Made by a program: the position numbers and the translations under genes. A stretch of 64,000 bases of DNA, taken from contig JAKSZT010020895.1 in NCBI GenBank assembly GCA_026826555.1, forward strand, positions 3,434,848 to 3,498,847, read 5' to 3'. Below, piece by piece: positions 36,880-49,165 of this stretch. Positions within the stretch are counted from its first letter, which is position 1. Every line of letters starts with the position of its first letter. This DNA is from Tolypeutes matacus. Lineage: Eukaryota > Chordata > Mammalia > Cingulata > Chlamyphoridae. Below the pieces are notes generated by a model. The model had not been told where the DNA came from. It searched no databases and was given only the letters and a program-made list of their open reading frames with translations.

Positions 36880-37215
36880 CCTACCTGGTCATTTTGCCTG
36901 GAAAGAGAGAGAGCCAAAACTGTAGGTTTATACTAATTCATGTTTAGTGGCTAATGGCTTTACTGTATATTCACTCTTGGAAGAAAGACAATTGATAACT
37001 AAGAGGTATGTGGTTGGACACCTTGCAATGTATATAGTTGTGAATATATTTGCATTCCATGGAAATGCTCACCAAAGAGTAACTTGAGCAGAGAAAGAAC
37101 TTAATGATCAAATGGAGCAGATTACACATTTATGGGCAGTCAGCCTCTTTCTCCTGCCACCCATCTTTTTGCTCAATGAGATTATGAACAAAATGACCAT
37201 GGTAGCAGGAATGGG
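36880..37215 (+). mobile_element. ERVL pol remnant, RNase H / integrase side
   Basis: The broken translation gives YTNSCLVANGF (RNase H 'YTDSWAVANGL' equivalent) at about 36932-36964, then GNAHQRV at 37060-37080, and QPLSPATHLFAQ at about 37142-37177, the ERVL segment leading into the integrase. It is the downstream continuation of the remnant at 20300-21310. Matches fade at about 37215. Confidence 0.82.
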
Positions 37216-39879
37216 GCCAATGTTTATATTGGGCTGGTTTGTATGCCTTTGATTCTCTTACTCTGTCCCTAACCAGATGTTTGTTTTCCCAGATACTTTT
37301 ACATTTTAAGTAAGCTGTAATTCATCAATAAATATTTGTTAAATGAATCAATGAAACATTATTTAGTATAGTTGACATAAATGAATTAATCTTCATTAAC
37401 TAGTACTAACTAAACTGAAAATTAATTATAGTTCACTTTACCAAAGTAAAAAAATTAAATGATTTCTTTCACTTTGTTTCCAACTCTAAAGTTTCTTATT
37501 TATCAGGAAGTATGAGAATCATTAGAAGATTTTTTTGAAATACATTTTGGTATTAAAAAAACAGTACTAGTGTTCTAATTTTGTAATTTTTGACTTTTGT
37601 CTCTAGTCTCTAAGTTTAGAAAAATGTCTGTGGCAATTTACAGCCTTCTCTGGTCTGTTTGTTCTTCATGGTACAGATTCGTTTCATTTACTAAATCCAG
37701 TGTATCTAGGTGGTAGTGGTACAGGCAAGACTTTCCTTAGAAGTTCATAATTAAGGGACAGCAATGGTAAGTGAATATATCTCTGAATACTAGGTTATGT
37801 TTGGTAACTAAAGCTTTGGATTTGGACATGGTGCAATGAAGGATAGTATTAATTGGTATTTGTTTAATTTGGATTTTCCTCATTAGTGTGATAAAAACTT
37901 TGTTCTACATACTTAGTGGCTATTTTTAAATAGCGTACTTCACTACAAATCATCATGACCATATTTCCTTGACCACAAAATGTTTTAAATTCATAAGAAA
38001 CACCTACTTATTAAACATTTTTATGTTAGTTCTTTGCCTGAGATCACCAGTAAAAGAACAGCTAACCTCAAAGGCTTCAACAACTAAGTGTTATCTAAAC
38101 TAATTAATATGGCTTTAATTATGGGTTCTTTTAGGAGTGAAAAAATGCAAGGGATGGATGGAAATGTTCAAGGATCAATTAAATATCTGTTTATCAGGGT
38201 CTAAACTGTTTAGCAGAGGTTGTTGCCTTTTTGAAGTTATTTTTAACTTTCATGCTTAGAAGTCTGTGAAAAAGGGAGAAATAGTTTTTGATATCCTTTT
38301 TCAGTCTCTCATTATATGACAGAGGTAATCACATTGTCCATTTGTATACATTGCTGTTCTCTTACATAATTCTGATCCTTACGGAGAGCCATATTCAGGT
38401 CATGTTCAAATTCAGATGTTACATTATATGAAACAAAATGACAATTAAGATGACTTTTCAAATCACCCTGAGCATGAATAACTACTTGGGCCCAGAATTT
38501 CTAGGAGACAGATCTAAGCTCATTGTCTTTACCTAAGGACTGCTTTTGCACAATTCCATGGTTCTAGCTCCCAAACTTTCAGGGACAGATAGGACATGCA
38601 TTTCATACTTACCAGAAATTTCTGGTAATTTCTCATAAGTTTTTGGCAGTGTAACCCAAAGTTGTCTCTTGGGTCTGAGAAACTTTGGGTGCTAGTGGCT
38701 GTATTTCATTTAACTGTGGTGTCCCTTTAAGCCACACATGCTTTCCCAGGTAAGAAAGCCTGTAAATGCAAGGTGATACAAAGATTACCATTGGCCCCAA
38801 AAGCACAGAGTCCCCTATCACTTTAAACCTCACCAAGTCTAGAACGAAATCTGATCAGAGATGTTATCTCATTAAATGAGGAATTAATATTTCCCCCTCT
38901 TCTGGAGCTGAAACCATGGACAAACAATAGCAAATAAATGTTAACACCTCTTCCTGGCTTTGGAAGTGAAGGTGGTCTGACCTCTCCATGCAATGAAAAG
39001 AATTGCTCTATAGATTTTCATTAATGGAAATGACATGTGTTGTATTGGTTTAGTCTGTCCAGGTGTCCAGGGAATAATATCTGAGTGAAAAAACAAAAAT
39101 ATCTCTGGTGATCCTATTCAAACCACTATTTATCTATAGTGAAATTAACTTTGTCCACAAAAAAATAAGAAAAAGGAAAATTAATTGATCAGCCCCTGTG
39201 GGAGAATGTCCACAGAGTTAAAATGTGCAACAATATCATAAGTTGCACCAAAGAAATAATTAGGTGATAAAGTGAAAATCTGATTTCTGATTATATTCTA
39301 TTTACCTTGCCTATTGCTGTCTTAGTTTAAATTTAGGAGAAAACTAGTTAAGATATGCTGTGGAGTATGTGATGATTTCTGTTACAGGACACAGACTATG
39401 TCTTAATCAAGGTAGCCTATCCAAGATATTTTATTATTAATTCATAAAAGGTCTTGTTTAAATGAGTAGGAAGATTAATGTTTATTTTACTGATTATATG
39501 GTCCATTCATCGGCCTTATCTAAGTAGAATAAATTAGTATTACTATATTAATTACCCTGTTCATGCAGGGATCTTGCTAAACTCAATGATATCATTCTGT
39601 CTACCAAGAATACAGAATGTGAATGTATTATGCTCAGTACCCTCCATTTGCTTATAAGTCTTCTGATCACATCTCTACCTGTCCACAATGCCCAGCAGTG
39701 CCAGCCATTGCTTAATAGGGTGATTAAATTGTGCTAAGGATTCCTTCTACATGCCACTTTATTTTGACAAATTCTCACTTCTTCCTTTTTATATTGGTTC
39801 AGTTTTCTTCCTAGTATCATCAATCCTTATGTCCAAAGGATTATATTACAGGTTGGTTGCCAATGCATTCTGCAAACTT
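37216..39879. other. Unassigned intergenic sequence
   Basis: No gene seen. A short L2/MIR-type tail is likely at 37305-37360 ('aataaatatttgttaaatga', 37330-37349). The rest, including a 67-codon minus-strand frame at 38633-38836, shows no recognisable family. Confidence 0.4.
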
Positions 39880-40200
39880 TTGTTTTTCTGAGAAAGTCTT
39901 TATTTCACATTATTATTGATCAAAAATAGTTTCAACAAATACTTCAGCGTATATATAATTCTTAGGTAATAATGATTCCTTTCAGTAGTTTGTGAGATAT
40001 TTACCCCACATTTGGCTGTCCTGAAGATTTTTCTTTGATTTTTTTATTTTCAGAAGTTTCAATATGCTGTGTCTAGTTTCCTCTTCTCTCTGTTTCTTCT
40101 TCTTCTGAGACTGTAAAACTTACATGTTAAACATTTGTATTATTCTTGATGATCTGTTTTGTTTCACTCTTTTTCTTTCTTTCTGTTTGCATAATTCTAT
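39880..40200 (-). mobile_element. Old L1M/HAL1 ORF1 fragment, inverted
   Basis: On plus it reads 'gagaaagtctttatttcaca' (39890-39909), 'ctgtcctgaagatttttctt' (40016-40035) and 'tttcaatatgctgtgtctag' (40057-40076). These are reversed ORF1-side blocks of old mammalian L1s. It is decayed. Confidence 0.6.
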
Positions 40201-40204
40201 TGAC

Positions 40205-40315
40205 CCACAGTCATTTCTTTATATATATGTATATATATACCGATACCTTGTGTATGTGTATACCTATATACTTGTGTACATGTATTCATATATACATATA
40301 TGTATATAATATGTT
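40205..40315. repeat. AT/GT-rich imperfect microsatellite
   Basis: Imperfect (TATATG)n and (TA)n units from 'tatatatgtatatatatacc' through 'catatatgtatataatatg'. It is simple sequence with no other feature. Confidence 0.8.
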
Positions 40316-41328
40316 TCTAGCATTATTATTTCACTTTTCCTTATTTCTATATTACTACTGTAATACCCATTCTGTTAATGTATGTGTCTACCCATTCCAC
40401 TAGAAGCTTTAAGCATTGATGGCTATAATTTTACCTCTCAGAACTGCCTTTGAAGTGTCCCATAGGTTTGGATATGTTGTGTTCTCATTTTCATTCATCT
40501 CAAGATATTTGCCGTACTCTCTTGCAATTTCTTCTTTGACCCACTGATTAAGAGTGTGTTGCTCAATCTCCATATATTTATGAATTTTCCTTTTTTCTGT
40601 CCATTATTAATTTCCAGCTTCATTCCATTATGATCAGAGAAAGTGTTTGTATAATTTCAATCTTTTAAATTTATTAAAACTTGTCTTGTGACCCAACATA
40701 TGGTATATCTTGGAGAAGGATCCATGAGCACTTGAAAAGAATGTATATCCTGCTCTTTTGGAGGGCAATGCTCTATAGATATCTGTTAGGTCTAGCTCAT
40801 TTATCATGTTATTCAAGCTCTCTGTTTCTTTATTAATCCTCTATCCACATGTTCTATCCAATACTGAGAGTGGTGTACTGAAGTCTCCAACTATTATTGT
40901 AGAGACATCAATTTCTCCCTTCAATTTGCCAGTGTGTGCCTCATGACCCTTGTGGCACTGAGGTTAGGTGCATAAATATTTATAACACCTATTTCTTCTT
41001 GTTGAAGTGTCCCTTTTACTAATATATAATGACCTTCTCCATCCCTTATAACACTTTTGCATTTAAAATCTATTTTGTTCCTTATTAGTATTGCTACTCC
41101 AGCTCTTTTTTGGTTATGATTTACATGGAATATCTTTTTCTAGCCTTTCACTTTCAACCTGGTTGTGTCCTTACGTCTGAGGTGAGTCTTTTATATACAA
41201 CATATAGATGGGTCATATTTTAAATCCATTCTATCAGTCTGTGTCTTTTGATGGGGATTTTCAAGTCATTAACATTCCATGTTATAGCTCTAAAGGCATT
41301 ACTTACTTCATCCATTTTGTTTCTTTAT

Positions 41329-41700
41329 TTTATTTTATTTTTTAGATATTTAGATTATACAAATGTTACAAAAAAAAATGTAGGGATTCCCATATGCTCC
41401 ATTCCTTATCCCTCCCACACTTTCCTATATTAACAACATCCTTCATTAGTGTGGTACATTTGTTACAATTGATGAACACATATTGAAGCATTGTCATTAA
41501 GTGTCAATTATAGATTACATTATAGTTTAAACTCTCCCACACAATTTTCTAAGTTATGGCAAGATATATAATGGCCAATATCTGTCATTGCACCGTTATA
41601 TAGGACAATTCCAATGTCTTAAAAATGCTGCCAAATTATACCTATTTTCCCCTTCTTCCTCCCCTCAGAACCTCTAGAGGCCACTGTCTCCACATCAAAG
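41329..41700 (-). mobile_element. 5'-truncated L1 3' end inserted in copy C
   Basis: This is the last 0.37 kb of the distal L1 3' UTR module (T-rich tail on plus at 41330-41345, then 'gtagggattcccatatgctc', 41380-41399). It has an exact 12-bp target duplication 'ttcatccatttt' at 41317-41328 and 41701-41712. It is thus a clean, later L1-driven insertion into copy C. Confidence 0.92.
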
Positions 41701-41880
41701 TTCATCCATTTTCACCACTGGCTTTTGGTTGTCCTATCATACTATAGTCTACATTTTACCTTTTCTAATGTTCTTCATTTCTACACTCTTCTCCAGATCT
41801 CTCACCCTTGTTTTTTCTTTCAGGCTGCAGCACTCTCTTTAGTATCTCTTGTAATTCTAGTCTTTTGGTAACATATTCTA

Positions 41881-42129
41881 TCAGTGTTGTTTGTCTGTGA
41901 AGACTTTGAACTCCCCTTCATTTTTGAAGGACAGCGTTGCCAGATACAGAATTCCTGGCTGGTTGATTTTCTCTTTCAACACCTGAAATATATCATGCCA
42001 TTTTCTTCTTTCCTCCATGGTTTCTGATGAGAAATTGGCACTTATCCTTATTGAGTTTCCCTTGTCTGTGATGCTTTGATTTTCTCGTGCTGCTTTCAAA
42101 ATCTTCTCTTTATCTCTTATATTTGTCAT
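41881..42129 (-). pseudogene. L1 copy C ORF1, C-terminal part
   Basis: The 82-codon open stretch matches the C-terminal domain of ORF1p (DKEKILKAARENQSIT, ISANFSSETMEERRKWHDIF, LSFKNEGEFKVFTDKQ). It is separated from the N-terminal part by stops or shifts at 42130-42336. It is the equivalent of 24589-24930 in copy A. Confidence 0.9.
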
Positions 42130-42336
42130 TCAGTGTTGTAGGTTTCTCAGGATAGGTCTATTCATTTTTATTCTTTTTGGAATGTGTTTTCCTTTTTGGA
42201 TATTGCTTTTATGTCTTTCATAAGACTGGGGAAGTTTTCAGTCATTATTTCCTCAAATATTCTTTCTAGCCTTGTCCATTCTCTTCTCCTTCAGGAATGT
42301 CGAAAATGAGTATGGTTTTGCATTTTGCATTTTCAG

Positions 42337-42855
42337 TCAATCCCTGAGACCCTGTTCCATTTTTGCAATTCTCTTCTCTTTCTGTTCTGTCTTTTCCAGT
42401 TCAGATGTTCCAGTTCTGCCTTTGAAATCACTAATTTTGACTTCAAGTGTTTCAAATGTTCTTTTATGTGCCTCTAATGCATTTTTAATCTCATCCATCA
42501 TGTCTTTCATTATTATAAGGTCTGTGACTTTTCTTTGCCAAATTTCAAATTGTTCTTTATGCTTACCCAGTGTCTTCTTAATATCCATTATCTCTTTATT
42601 CATATTTTCTTTCAATTCTTTAAATTTATTTAGGAGAGCTGCATGATTATCATTGATTAATTGTCTTAAATCCTGAATCTCTTCAGGATATTTGGTTTGT
42701 TCCTTTGGCTGGGCCATCTTTTCCTGTTTCTTAGTATGGCTTGTAAATTTTTGCTGATGTCTAAGCAGCTGATATGTTGGTGAATTTACTCTAATGGCTA
42801 ATTTCTGTCTCTCCAGTATTATTATTTTTTCACAGATCTTTGATATTTGGCACAA
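42337..42855 (-). pseudogene. L1 copy C ORF1, N-terminal and coiled-coil part
   Basis: An uninterrupted 172-codon frame, the longest L1-derived frame in the window. The start is at 42855 (MCQISKICEKIIILERQKLA). Residues of about 60-130 form a charged coiled coil (PEEIQDLRQLINDNHAALLN, then KELKENMNKEIMDIKKTLG), which trimerises ORF1p in active L1s. It ends at 42337 before the RRM/C-terminal domain because of a stop. Frame preservation probably reflects youth, not selection. Confidence 0.9.
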
Positions 42856-43430
42856 CTTATCCTAAGTTTTTAAATTTGTAAAGCTTAAGTTATCAAAATC
42901 ATGCCAGGGACTCATTAATGGGGTGCAGACTTTCTTCCCTGGTTGTGGAAAGAGAGCTCTGAAAGCAATTTTTGTCCATGCAGTTTCCAGACTGGCCAGC
43001 AGATGGTGCTTGTTCACACACCTTTCCACGGAGGAATCTCACAGTTTTTCTTTGTTTTTATCCCACCAGAGCCTAGATTCAAAGTGGACTCCACTGGCTG
43101 AATTCACTGAAGAGAAGCCCCCTGAATCCCCCTCCCTTTTCCCTTGCGATAGCTAGCAGGGAGGAAGGCCTCTGCTTTCCTCTCAGTCAGCTGGATTGGG
43201 GAGGGGAGCCCTTCCCAGCAGCCGGAAGGTTTAGTACCTCATAGACTGTTGTTTCAGCTTCTTTCTCTCTCTGTCCCTCACCCTCCTTGCAGTTGTGAAG
43301 CACTGTCCTGGTCTGCTGACCCCCATAGCAGGTCCCTCGGACAACTCTTGGCTCTTTCTCGGTTGTTTCTGTGATAGTGCTGAGCCTTATATGCCTAATC
43401 TGATGCCCTGTTTCCTGAAGTATTGCTTTT

Positions 43431-43639
43431 GCTTTAATAGTTTCTTAGAAAGAAATAGTTGTAGTCACTTCCACTTCACATTTCCTACCATAATAACTCT
43501 TAATCCAGTGTTCAGGAAACCAATATTGGAATTCTGTCAGTTGCTGAATATCTATATTCCAATTATGGATTCTAGAATGGTGGCACTACTCGCAAGATGC
43601 TTTAGAGATCAACTGGGCCCACTATGAGATTGATCTGAA
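43431..43639. other. Unassigned sequence
   Basis: A short piece between two L1 parts. The 110-codon frame at 43295-43627 partly covers it, but no domain is visible. It may be retroviral-internal debris, which I cannot confirm. Confidence 0.3.
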
Positions 43640-44130
43640 CTAAATACTTTCAATTTAGCTATGGAATTTTTTATGTCTATAAATTTCATTTGATTTTAAA
43701 AAATATTTTGTTTCTTTCCTAATTATGTTAATGTTTTCTATCAAAAATCCAACTACATTTGAATATTATTAAATCTGTTCAAAGTCCTGTTTTGCTACTT
43801 CTAACACCTTTGTCATTTTTTGGTTTGTTTCTTTTACTCATTTTTATCCTGGTTATGGGTCACATTTTCCTGCTTCTTTGCATGTTTAGTAATTTTCAAT
43901 GGGATGCAAGAGATTATGGTATCTCCTTGTTGAGTGTCTGGACTTGGTTATTGTCTTTTGAAGATTTGAGTTATGTTTGGTAGGAGACTAGCTGAATTTT
44001 GATCAACCTGATCTCTTTTTGTATTATTTTTAAGGTTTTATTTTTTTTTAAGTGAGTCTAGAGTAGCCTTTATGTGAGGTCCCATTTAGCTTCATTACTA
44101 ATGCATGAATTCTTTGGAATTTTCTCTGAA
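43640..44130 (-). mobile_element. Old L1M/HAL1 ORF1/5' fragment, inverted
   Basis: Plus-strand blocks 'ggttatgggtcacattttcc' (43852-43871) and 'tgcttctttgcatgtttagt' (43872-43891) are reversed ORF1-upstream wording of old L1s. The same blocks lie in the element at 13.5-15.9 kb (about 14605-14640). Confidence 0.65.
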
Positions 44131-46329
44131 TGCCTCTGTATTAAAAGAGGGCTCTCCATGATTACTGTTCAGAATGTAAACATGTTAAGTCTGTGTGATA
44201 CCCATGACCAGCTTCTCCTACTTTTTTCCTGACATTGTAGAGTTTTACCCTATGCATGCCCAAGTTAGTATGCAACTCTATACTCAAGGGCACCCATATG
44301 CATACTTCTATAGTCCTTTCTCTCACAGCTTTTTTGTTTGTATTTTTGCCACACAAATTACAGCTCCCTCAGACTTCCTGAACTATAATTCCTAGCTCTC
44401 CAACTCCATGAAACCCCTATGATATTTTTTCTGTACCATATTCAAGAGTTTTCAGACAAAAAGCTGAAATCATCACAGGTGTCACCTGACGTGTTTTCTG
44501 TCAAGAACTTCAATCCTGTACTGTCTATTGTCTCATGACCAAAAGTTGCATGGTTTGAAGATAGTGTGTTTCCTCCCTGTTAGAATATCAAGATATGAAG
44601 TAGAATTGCAAATCTTTATTTCTTGACCAACCTCTGTTTAGGAGATAAATACAAAATTTATGGGTTGTTTTTTTATTTTCATTCAGCTTTTTTTTAGGTA
44701 ATATTTTAGTGTATTTTATTTAAAATTAGTCTGTACAATTTTTATTACTTGGAATTTATGAAATTTTCATGTAACCATTTTTATAAAGAATCAGTGAATG
44801 TGTCTTAAAAATATGTGTTCCTTTTTCTGGGATATAAGTTATATGCATATATAGTGAATCAATCTAATCAATTGTATTATCAGACTGTCTATTTTCATAT
44901 TTATTTTCTTTTTATGTGATCTTGGAAAAAATGTATTGTAAAATATCTCATTATTATTTCAATATTGTCAATATTTTCATATATTTCTAGGTATTTGAAG
45001 TTTTTATCTTTTTTATCATTCTTATATGTTTAAAGTATGTCACAGTGGCTAATCAACAATCTAAGTCTGCCTTAAAAATGGTTCTATTTTACTGATTTCT
45101 GTTTTTTTCCTGTAATTATTACTATCTTTTTTGTTTACATTTATCTGCTAGGCCTCCGACAATCACTTTATATTAAACACTTTCATAGATTTGTAAATGG
45201 CATCCATTTAAAATATTGATTTCATTGCTTTGGGGTTGTTTGAAATTTTGTTGTTATTCATTCATATTATTATTATGAATTATTATTCCTAATTAATGTA
45301 TTTTTTATACCATTTCTTAAATTCCTTAGTGCTGTTACAATGTTTTTTTTTCTCTGTATTTTTCACAAATATGGAAGGCATATTGCCTTTTGCATTTTAA
45401 TTATATTTAGATTTATGGGCAAAAAAAAATATCTGTACTTCTGCATGTATTTTTCAAGGTAAAGTGCTGTCCCTTGACCCCTTTTAGGCATGATGAATTA
45501 TTTAACATATTTTTACTTCATTTTTCATGTTTTCACCTCATTAAAAATTAATTAATTAACAATTAATTAAGGTTTTAATATTAATTTTATAATTATGTAT
45601 ATTTTCTTCAAAGAATTTTTTCTTTTTGCATTCAATTTTATAATAAGAGGGTTTTTGCTTTAAAACTTACAGTATTACTTTTTTGGTCTCTTCATTAGTT
45701 AATTGTAATGTTGTTTTCCATTTTTCAACTCTTTATATTTGTGTCTTAATGATGTCTTTGTTTTAGAATAAAGTTTTTTACAGAAGGGTTATATAGACAA
45801 TGAATCTTTGATTTATTGTAGATATGTACATTGATTTGCAATTAAATTTTGAATTATGGGGAATGCAGGATTCATAACTTACACCTCTTTTGCTCAGAAT
45901 TTTACATCCTTTTTTGGATTTGTTAGAACATTTTGCTAGGCCATTTGGTAGATACACTGTTCTTCTGCTTAGAGTTTCAAGGAATTTTTATTTTCTTAAA
46001 GAATATGTACAAAATTACAATTAGGCTTTTTTTTTTTAAGTAATCTTGTCTAGTATTTGATGATCCTTTTTAATTAATAAACTAAAGTCTTTCTTTAGCT
46101 TAGAAATGTGTCCCCTTATTTATTTTTAACTTATTTTTTCTATGTTAGATCAATTTATCTTTCTGGAGATTAGATTTTATCCACATTAGATCATTTAGAA
46201 CTACTTCTTGTCTTTTATTTCTCCAAATTTTTATTTTTAGTCTGTATTCCCAAATATTTCCAGATAATTTAATCTTCCTGGAACAGCATTTATTCAGTTT
46301 TCTACAGCATACATTGTATTGTTCCCTGG
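44131..46329 (-). mobile_element. AT-rich sequence, probably decayed old L1
   Basis: About 70% or more A/T by eye, no open frame, and only weak reversed L1 wording (e.g. 45090-45130 and 45700-45790, where the endonuclease-RT linker blocks are faintly recognisable). 44150-44500 could be an old L1 5' region. Treat as a tentative call. Confidence 0.35.
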
Positions 46330-46340
46330 CTCCATTGTGT

Positions 46341-46730
46341 GTGTGTGTTTTTTTTTCAAAGATTTATTTTTTTGTTTACATTTATCCATTTTTAACCCCC
46401 CCACCCCATTTTTGCTGTTTTTGTGTCCATTCGCTGGGCAATTCTCTGTGTCTGTTTCCTGCCCTCCCTTCTCATCCTTCTCCTCCTGTCTTCACCAGGA
46501 TTTGTTCTTGGAAACCTCCAATGTGGGAGAGAGGTTTCCTACCACCTGTGACACCTTAGTTCCTGGTTTTGTCTCACTTTGGCTCTCCCTGTGTCACTCT
46601 CCTGTTACATCATCGTCTTGCCCGTGGGACTTCTATATTTTTCTTTATTTTGCCAGGAGGTCCCGGGGATTGAACCCAGGTCCCTCCATATGGGGGATGG
46701 ACAACCAACCATTTGAGCCATATCTGCCCC
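46341..46730 (-). mobile_element. tRNA-headed SINE, long form, inverted
   Basis: The minus strand begins at 46730 with the tRNA-like head ('ggggcagatatggctcaaat', then a B-box-like 'gggttcaatcc' at about 46668-46678) and ends in an A-rich tail (T-rich on plus, 46349-46375). An exact 11-bp target duplication 'ctccattgtgt' is at 46330-46340 and 46731-46741. It shares its head with the SINE at 23.5 kb, but its body is about 200 bases longer. Open frames of 81 and 142 codons on plus are just SINE antisense. Confidence 0.88.
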
Positions 46731-46741
46731 CTCCATTGTGT

Positions 46742-48996
46742 TTTTAGTTAGGAAATTGTATTTTTCTTTTCTATGCTATCTTTTCAAAATGAATAATTTT
46801 TCATTTCCTATTCTTTGCTTTAATTTCAAAGATGCAGAATCCTTCTTGTATACTGTTGACTGCAAATTATTCATTTCCTAGGTTTCACTTATTCTTTAAA
46901 ATCATTAAATTTAGAGAAAAATATTTTCTCTGATTTCTCTTATTTTATATTTCTTTTAAACTATGACACAAAGAATGTTTCTATATCTCTTCCTTTCTTC
47001 TACAGAAGGACTATATAATTCATTATGAAAGGTTAAGCTGGCTTCTTTTAGCAATATGTTGGTAAATGTTGAATTCACTCGGATACAGTCAAAGGGATGG
47101 CTTAATGTTTAGATTTACAAATGTTTCTTCCCTCCCTCCCTTCCTTTTTACCATTGCAAGGACCCTCCAGTCTGAGGTGAATTAGGCCTACTCTAGAACT
47201 ATAGGTAATCACCCAATGAAGTTTTACTTCATAGTTTGTTATATTAGTCAGGATTTATTGCAGATGACAAAGGTGTGGTATTTTCCTGGCATAATTTTCA
47301 TCCACGTGTCAATACCACCATGGTTCCCTTCTCATTTATGTCTACTGATGACGTCATTGGCTACACACATATTCTGTCCTTTCCAACAGTTTTAGGGAAT
47401 GCTAGAGGGACTATGTTGTATTTTTTTCCATATTCCAGACTTTTTCCTCAGTGCGATAAATGTAATGATATTTTATACCACTAAATGGAAATATTCAAAT
47501 TAATTCAGGAATAATATAATGAATGTAAAAGTAGCTCAAAGCTGTTCTCATTCATTCTTTACAGATGTGAAACTCCTCACCTTTTCTTTTATATATTGAT
47601 CTTTCACCTTAATTAAAATGTTATACAAGGTGGTTGCATTTTGCATCATTAGTTTCTTCTCACTGATCACAGTTGAAAGATTTCTTTTGTGTTGTTTTCT
47701 TTTATGCTTTCAATTAGTTTATAATTCATGAAATGATAGAATAACTCACTTTTCCAAAGTGTAAAATTAGGAATGTATTATGTCCTTTGATGAATATAAT
47801 AAAACTGTTCATATAAGATATTCCTAAACATTTTCCCATGCCAATCCTCAAATATAAAAATATAATACCATATTTCACTGGTATTAATAATTGATATGAT
47901 ATGAAGTGGATATAACATATGGAAATGCTAGGTAATTTACCCTATCTAGAATAGAAAACATATATATTGTAGTTTATTGTACCAATTTGCTGAGCATTGG
48001 TACACATTCAAATTTACATGTAGGGGTGAGGAGAGAATGATAGAATATTTCAGAAGCACAAATACATCTTTGCAGTGAGTCAAAAACTAATGGTCATTTT
48101 TCTTTCAGAATCTCTCTGAAATAATATTGTCTATTCTAAGTATATTCATAATGGATATCAAGCTCCTGTTTTTTCTTTTTTGCATTTTAGTATAAAATTC
48201 AGGAACTTCAATATTGTGCCTCAGAAAAGTGATTTAGGGATGTGTCATTTTTCATAATTTTAAATTTACAATGTTATTGTGGAAGTCAATGACAGGTAGT
48301 TATCAGTGGTGTTTATTATTTATTATTATACATTATTTTATAGTTTTATAGTTTTAGAAATACAAAATATTAAAGTAAAGAATTCATTAAATGCATCTCT
48401 TTCTTTGTATCTCTTTTCTTTCCTGATTAATGATATGAATTATGTATTTCTCAATTAAGAAATTGAGAAAAAAATTAGTAAAGAGGTGGTGTGTAGAAAG
48501 GGAAATCCCTTCAGTCTATGGTAATCTATGGCTATCATTTTGCCACATTAATTCAGAATAATTGTGTTAGCAATATTTTTTGTGTGATTACAATGTCTCT
48601 GCCCATACCACATCCCCTTTCCTTAATATATGAATACTCTTATCTTTACAGCTGTTGGTAAATTTGATTATTATCACTTGAAGATCTTGTGACAATCAGG
48701 ACTAATTTGCATTACAGCTCACATCATCTTTGATGCCAGATAGACATATATTGTCATCCAATAGTACTGTATTTTACTTCTTTTCAGTGAGTGGTGTGAC
48801 ACAAGGGTAAGAAATGTACAAGTTACCCATGGAAAACTGTGTTGACATTTAGAGTAGATGGTATAACTTTTATGTGACATTTACCAAGTTTGCTCCAAGG
48901 TACTCCTTGACAAAAACACCTTCACCCAATATGGAGAAAAGATCTGGTTACTTGAATATATACAGTATACCTGACATTTCCCATTATAACCATAAA
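46742..48996. other. Unassigned intergenic sequence
   Basis: AT-rich. No gene or RNA gene recognised. A frame of 69 codons at 47275-47484 is unsupported. A (TTA)n-like run lies at 48313-48345. Confidence 0.4.
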
Positions 48997-48997
48997 A

Positions 48998-49165
48998 TAT
49001 TGCTTTTCAAACTGTGATCATTAGATCAATCGCATTGGCAACACATGGGAGCTTGTTGAAATGCAGTCTCAAGTTCTACCCAGCCCAGTTGAAAAAGAAT
49101 CTGTATTTTAATAATATTTCTAAGTAAATTTCAAATAAAATTTTGACACACTGATCTAAAGTTCT
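48998..49165 (+). mobile_element. MER5-like hAT (Charlie) remnant
   Basis: The order is 'gcttttcaaactgtgatcat' (49002-49021), 'gggagcttgttgaaatgcag' (49048-49067), 'tctacccagcccag' (49075-49088), and an end with 'acacactgatct'. This resembles the non-autonomous MER5 hAT family, with a weakly palindromic layout. No clear 8-bp target duplication found. Confidence 0.5.

Larger units (their letters stand above)
40400..43430 (-). mobile_element. L1 copy C: 5' UTR, ORF1, ORF2 endonuclease, inverted
   Basis: In sense order from the right: 5' UTR (about 43430-42860, GC-richer), ORF1 (42855-41880) and the endonuclease/linker part of ORF2 (41316-40400, e.g. 'ggtctagctcatttatcatg' on plus at 40788-40807). 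ORF2 is cut at about 40400, so RT and 3' UTR are lacking. Another L1 tail is inserted at 41329-41700, at the ORF1-ORF2 boundary. It belongs to the same lineage as copies A and B by its ORF1. Confidence 0.85.

Noticed and set aside
42337..42855. 172-codon frame as a host coiled-coil gene
   Set aside because: Its order of neighbours (5' UTR before, ORF1 C-terminal domain and ORF2 endonuclease after) shows that it is L1 ORF1.
46319..46747. Open frame of 142 codons
   Set aside because: It is the antisense of a SINE with an exact target duplication on both sides.
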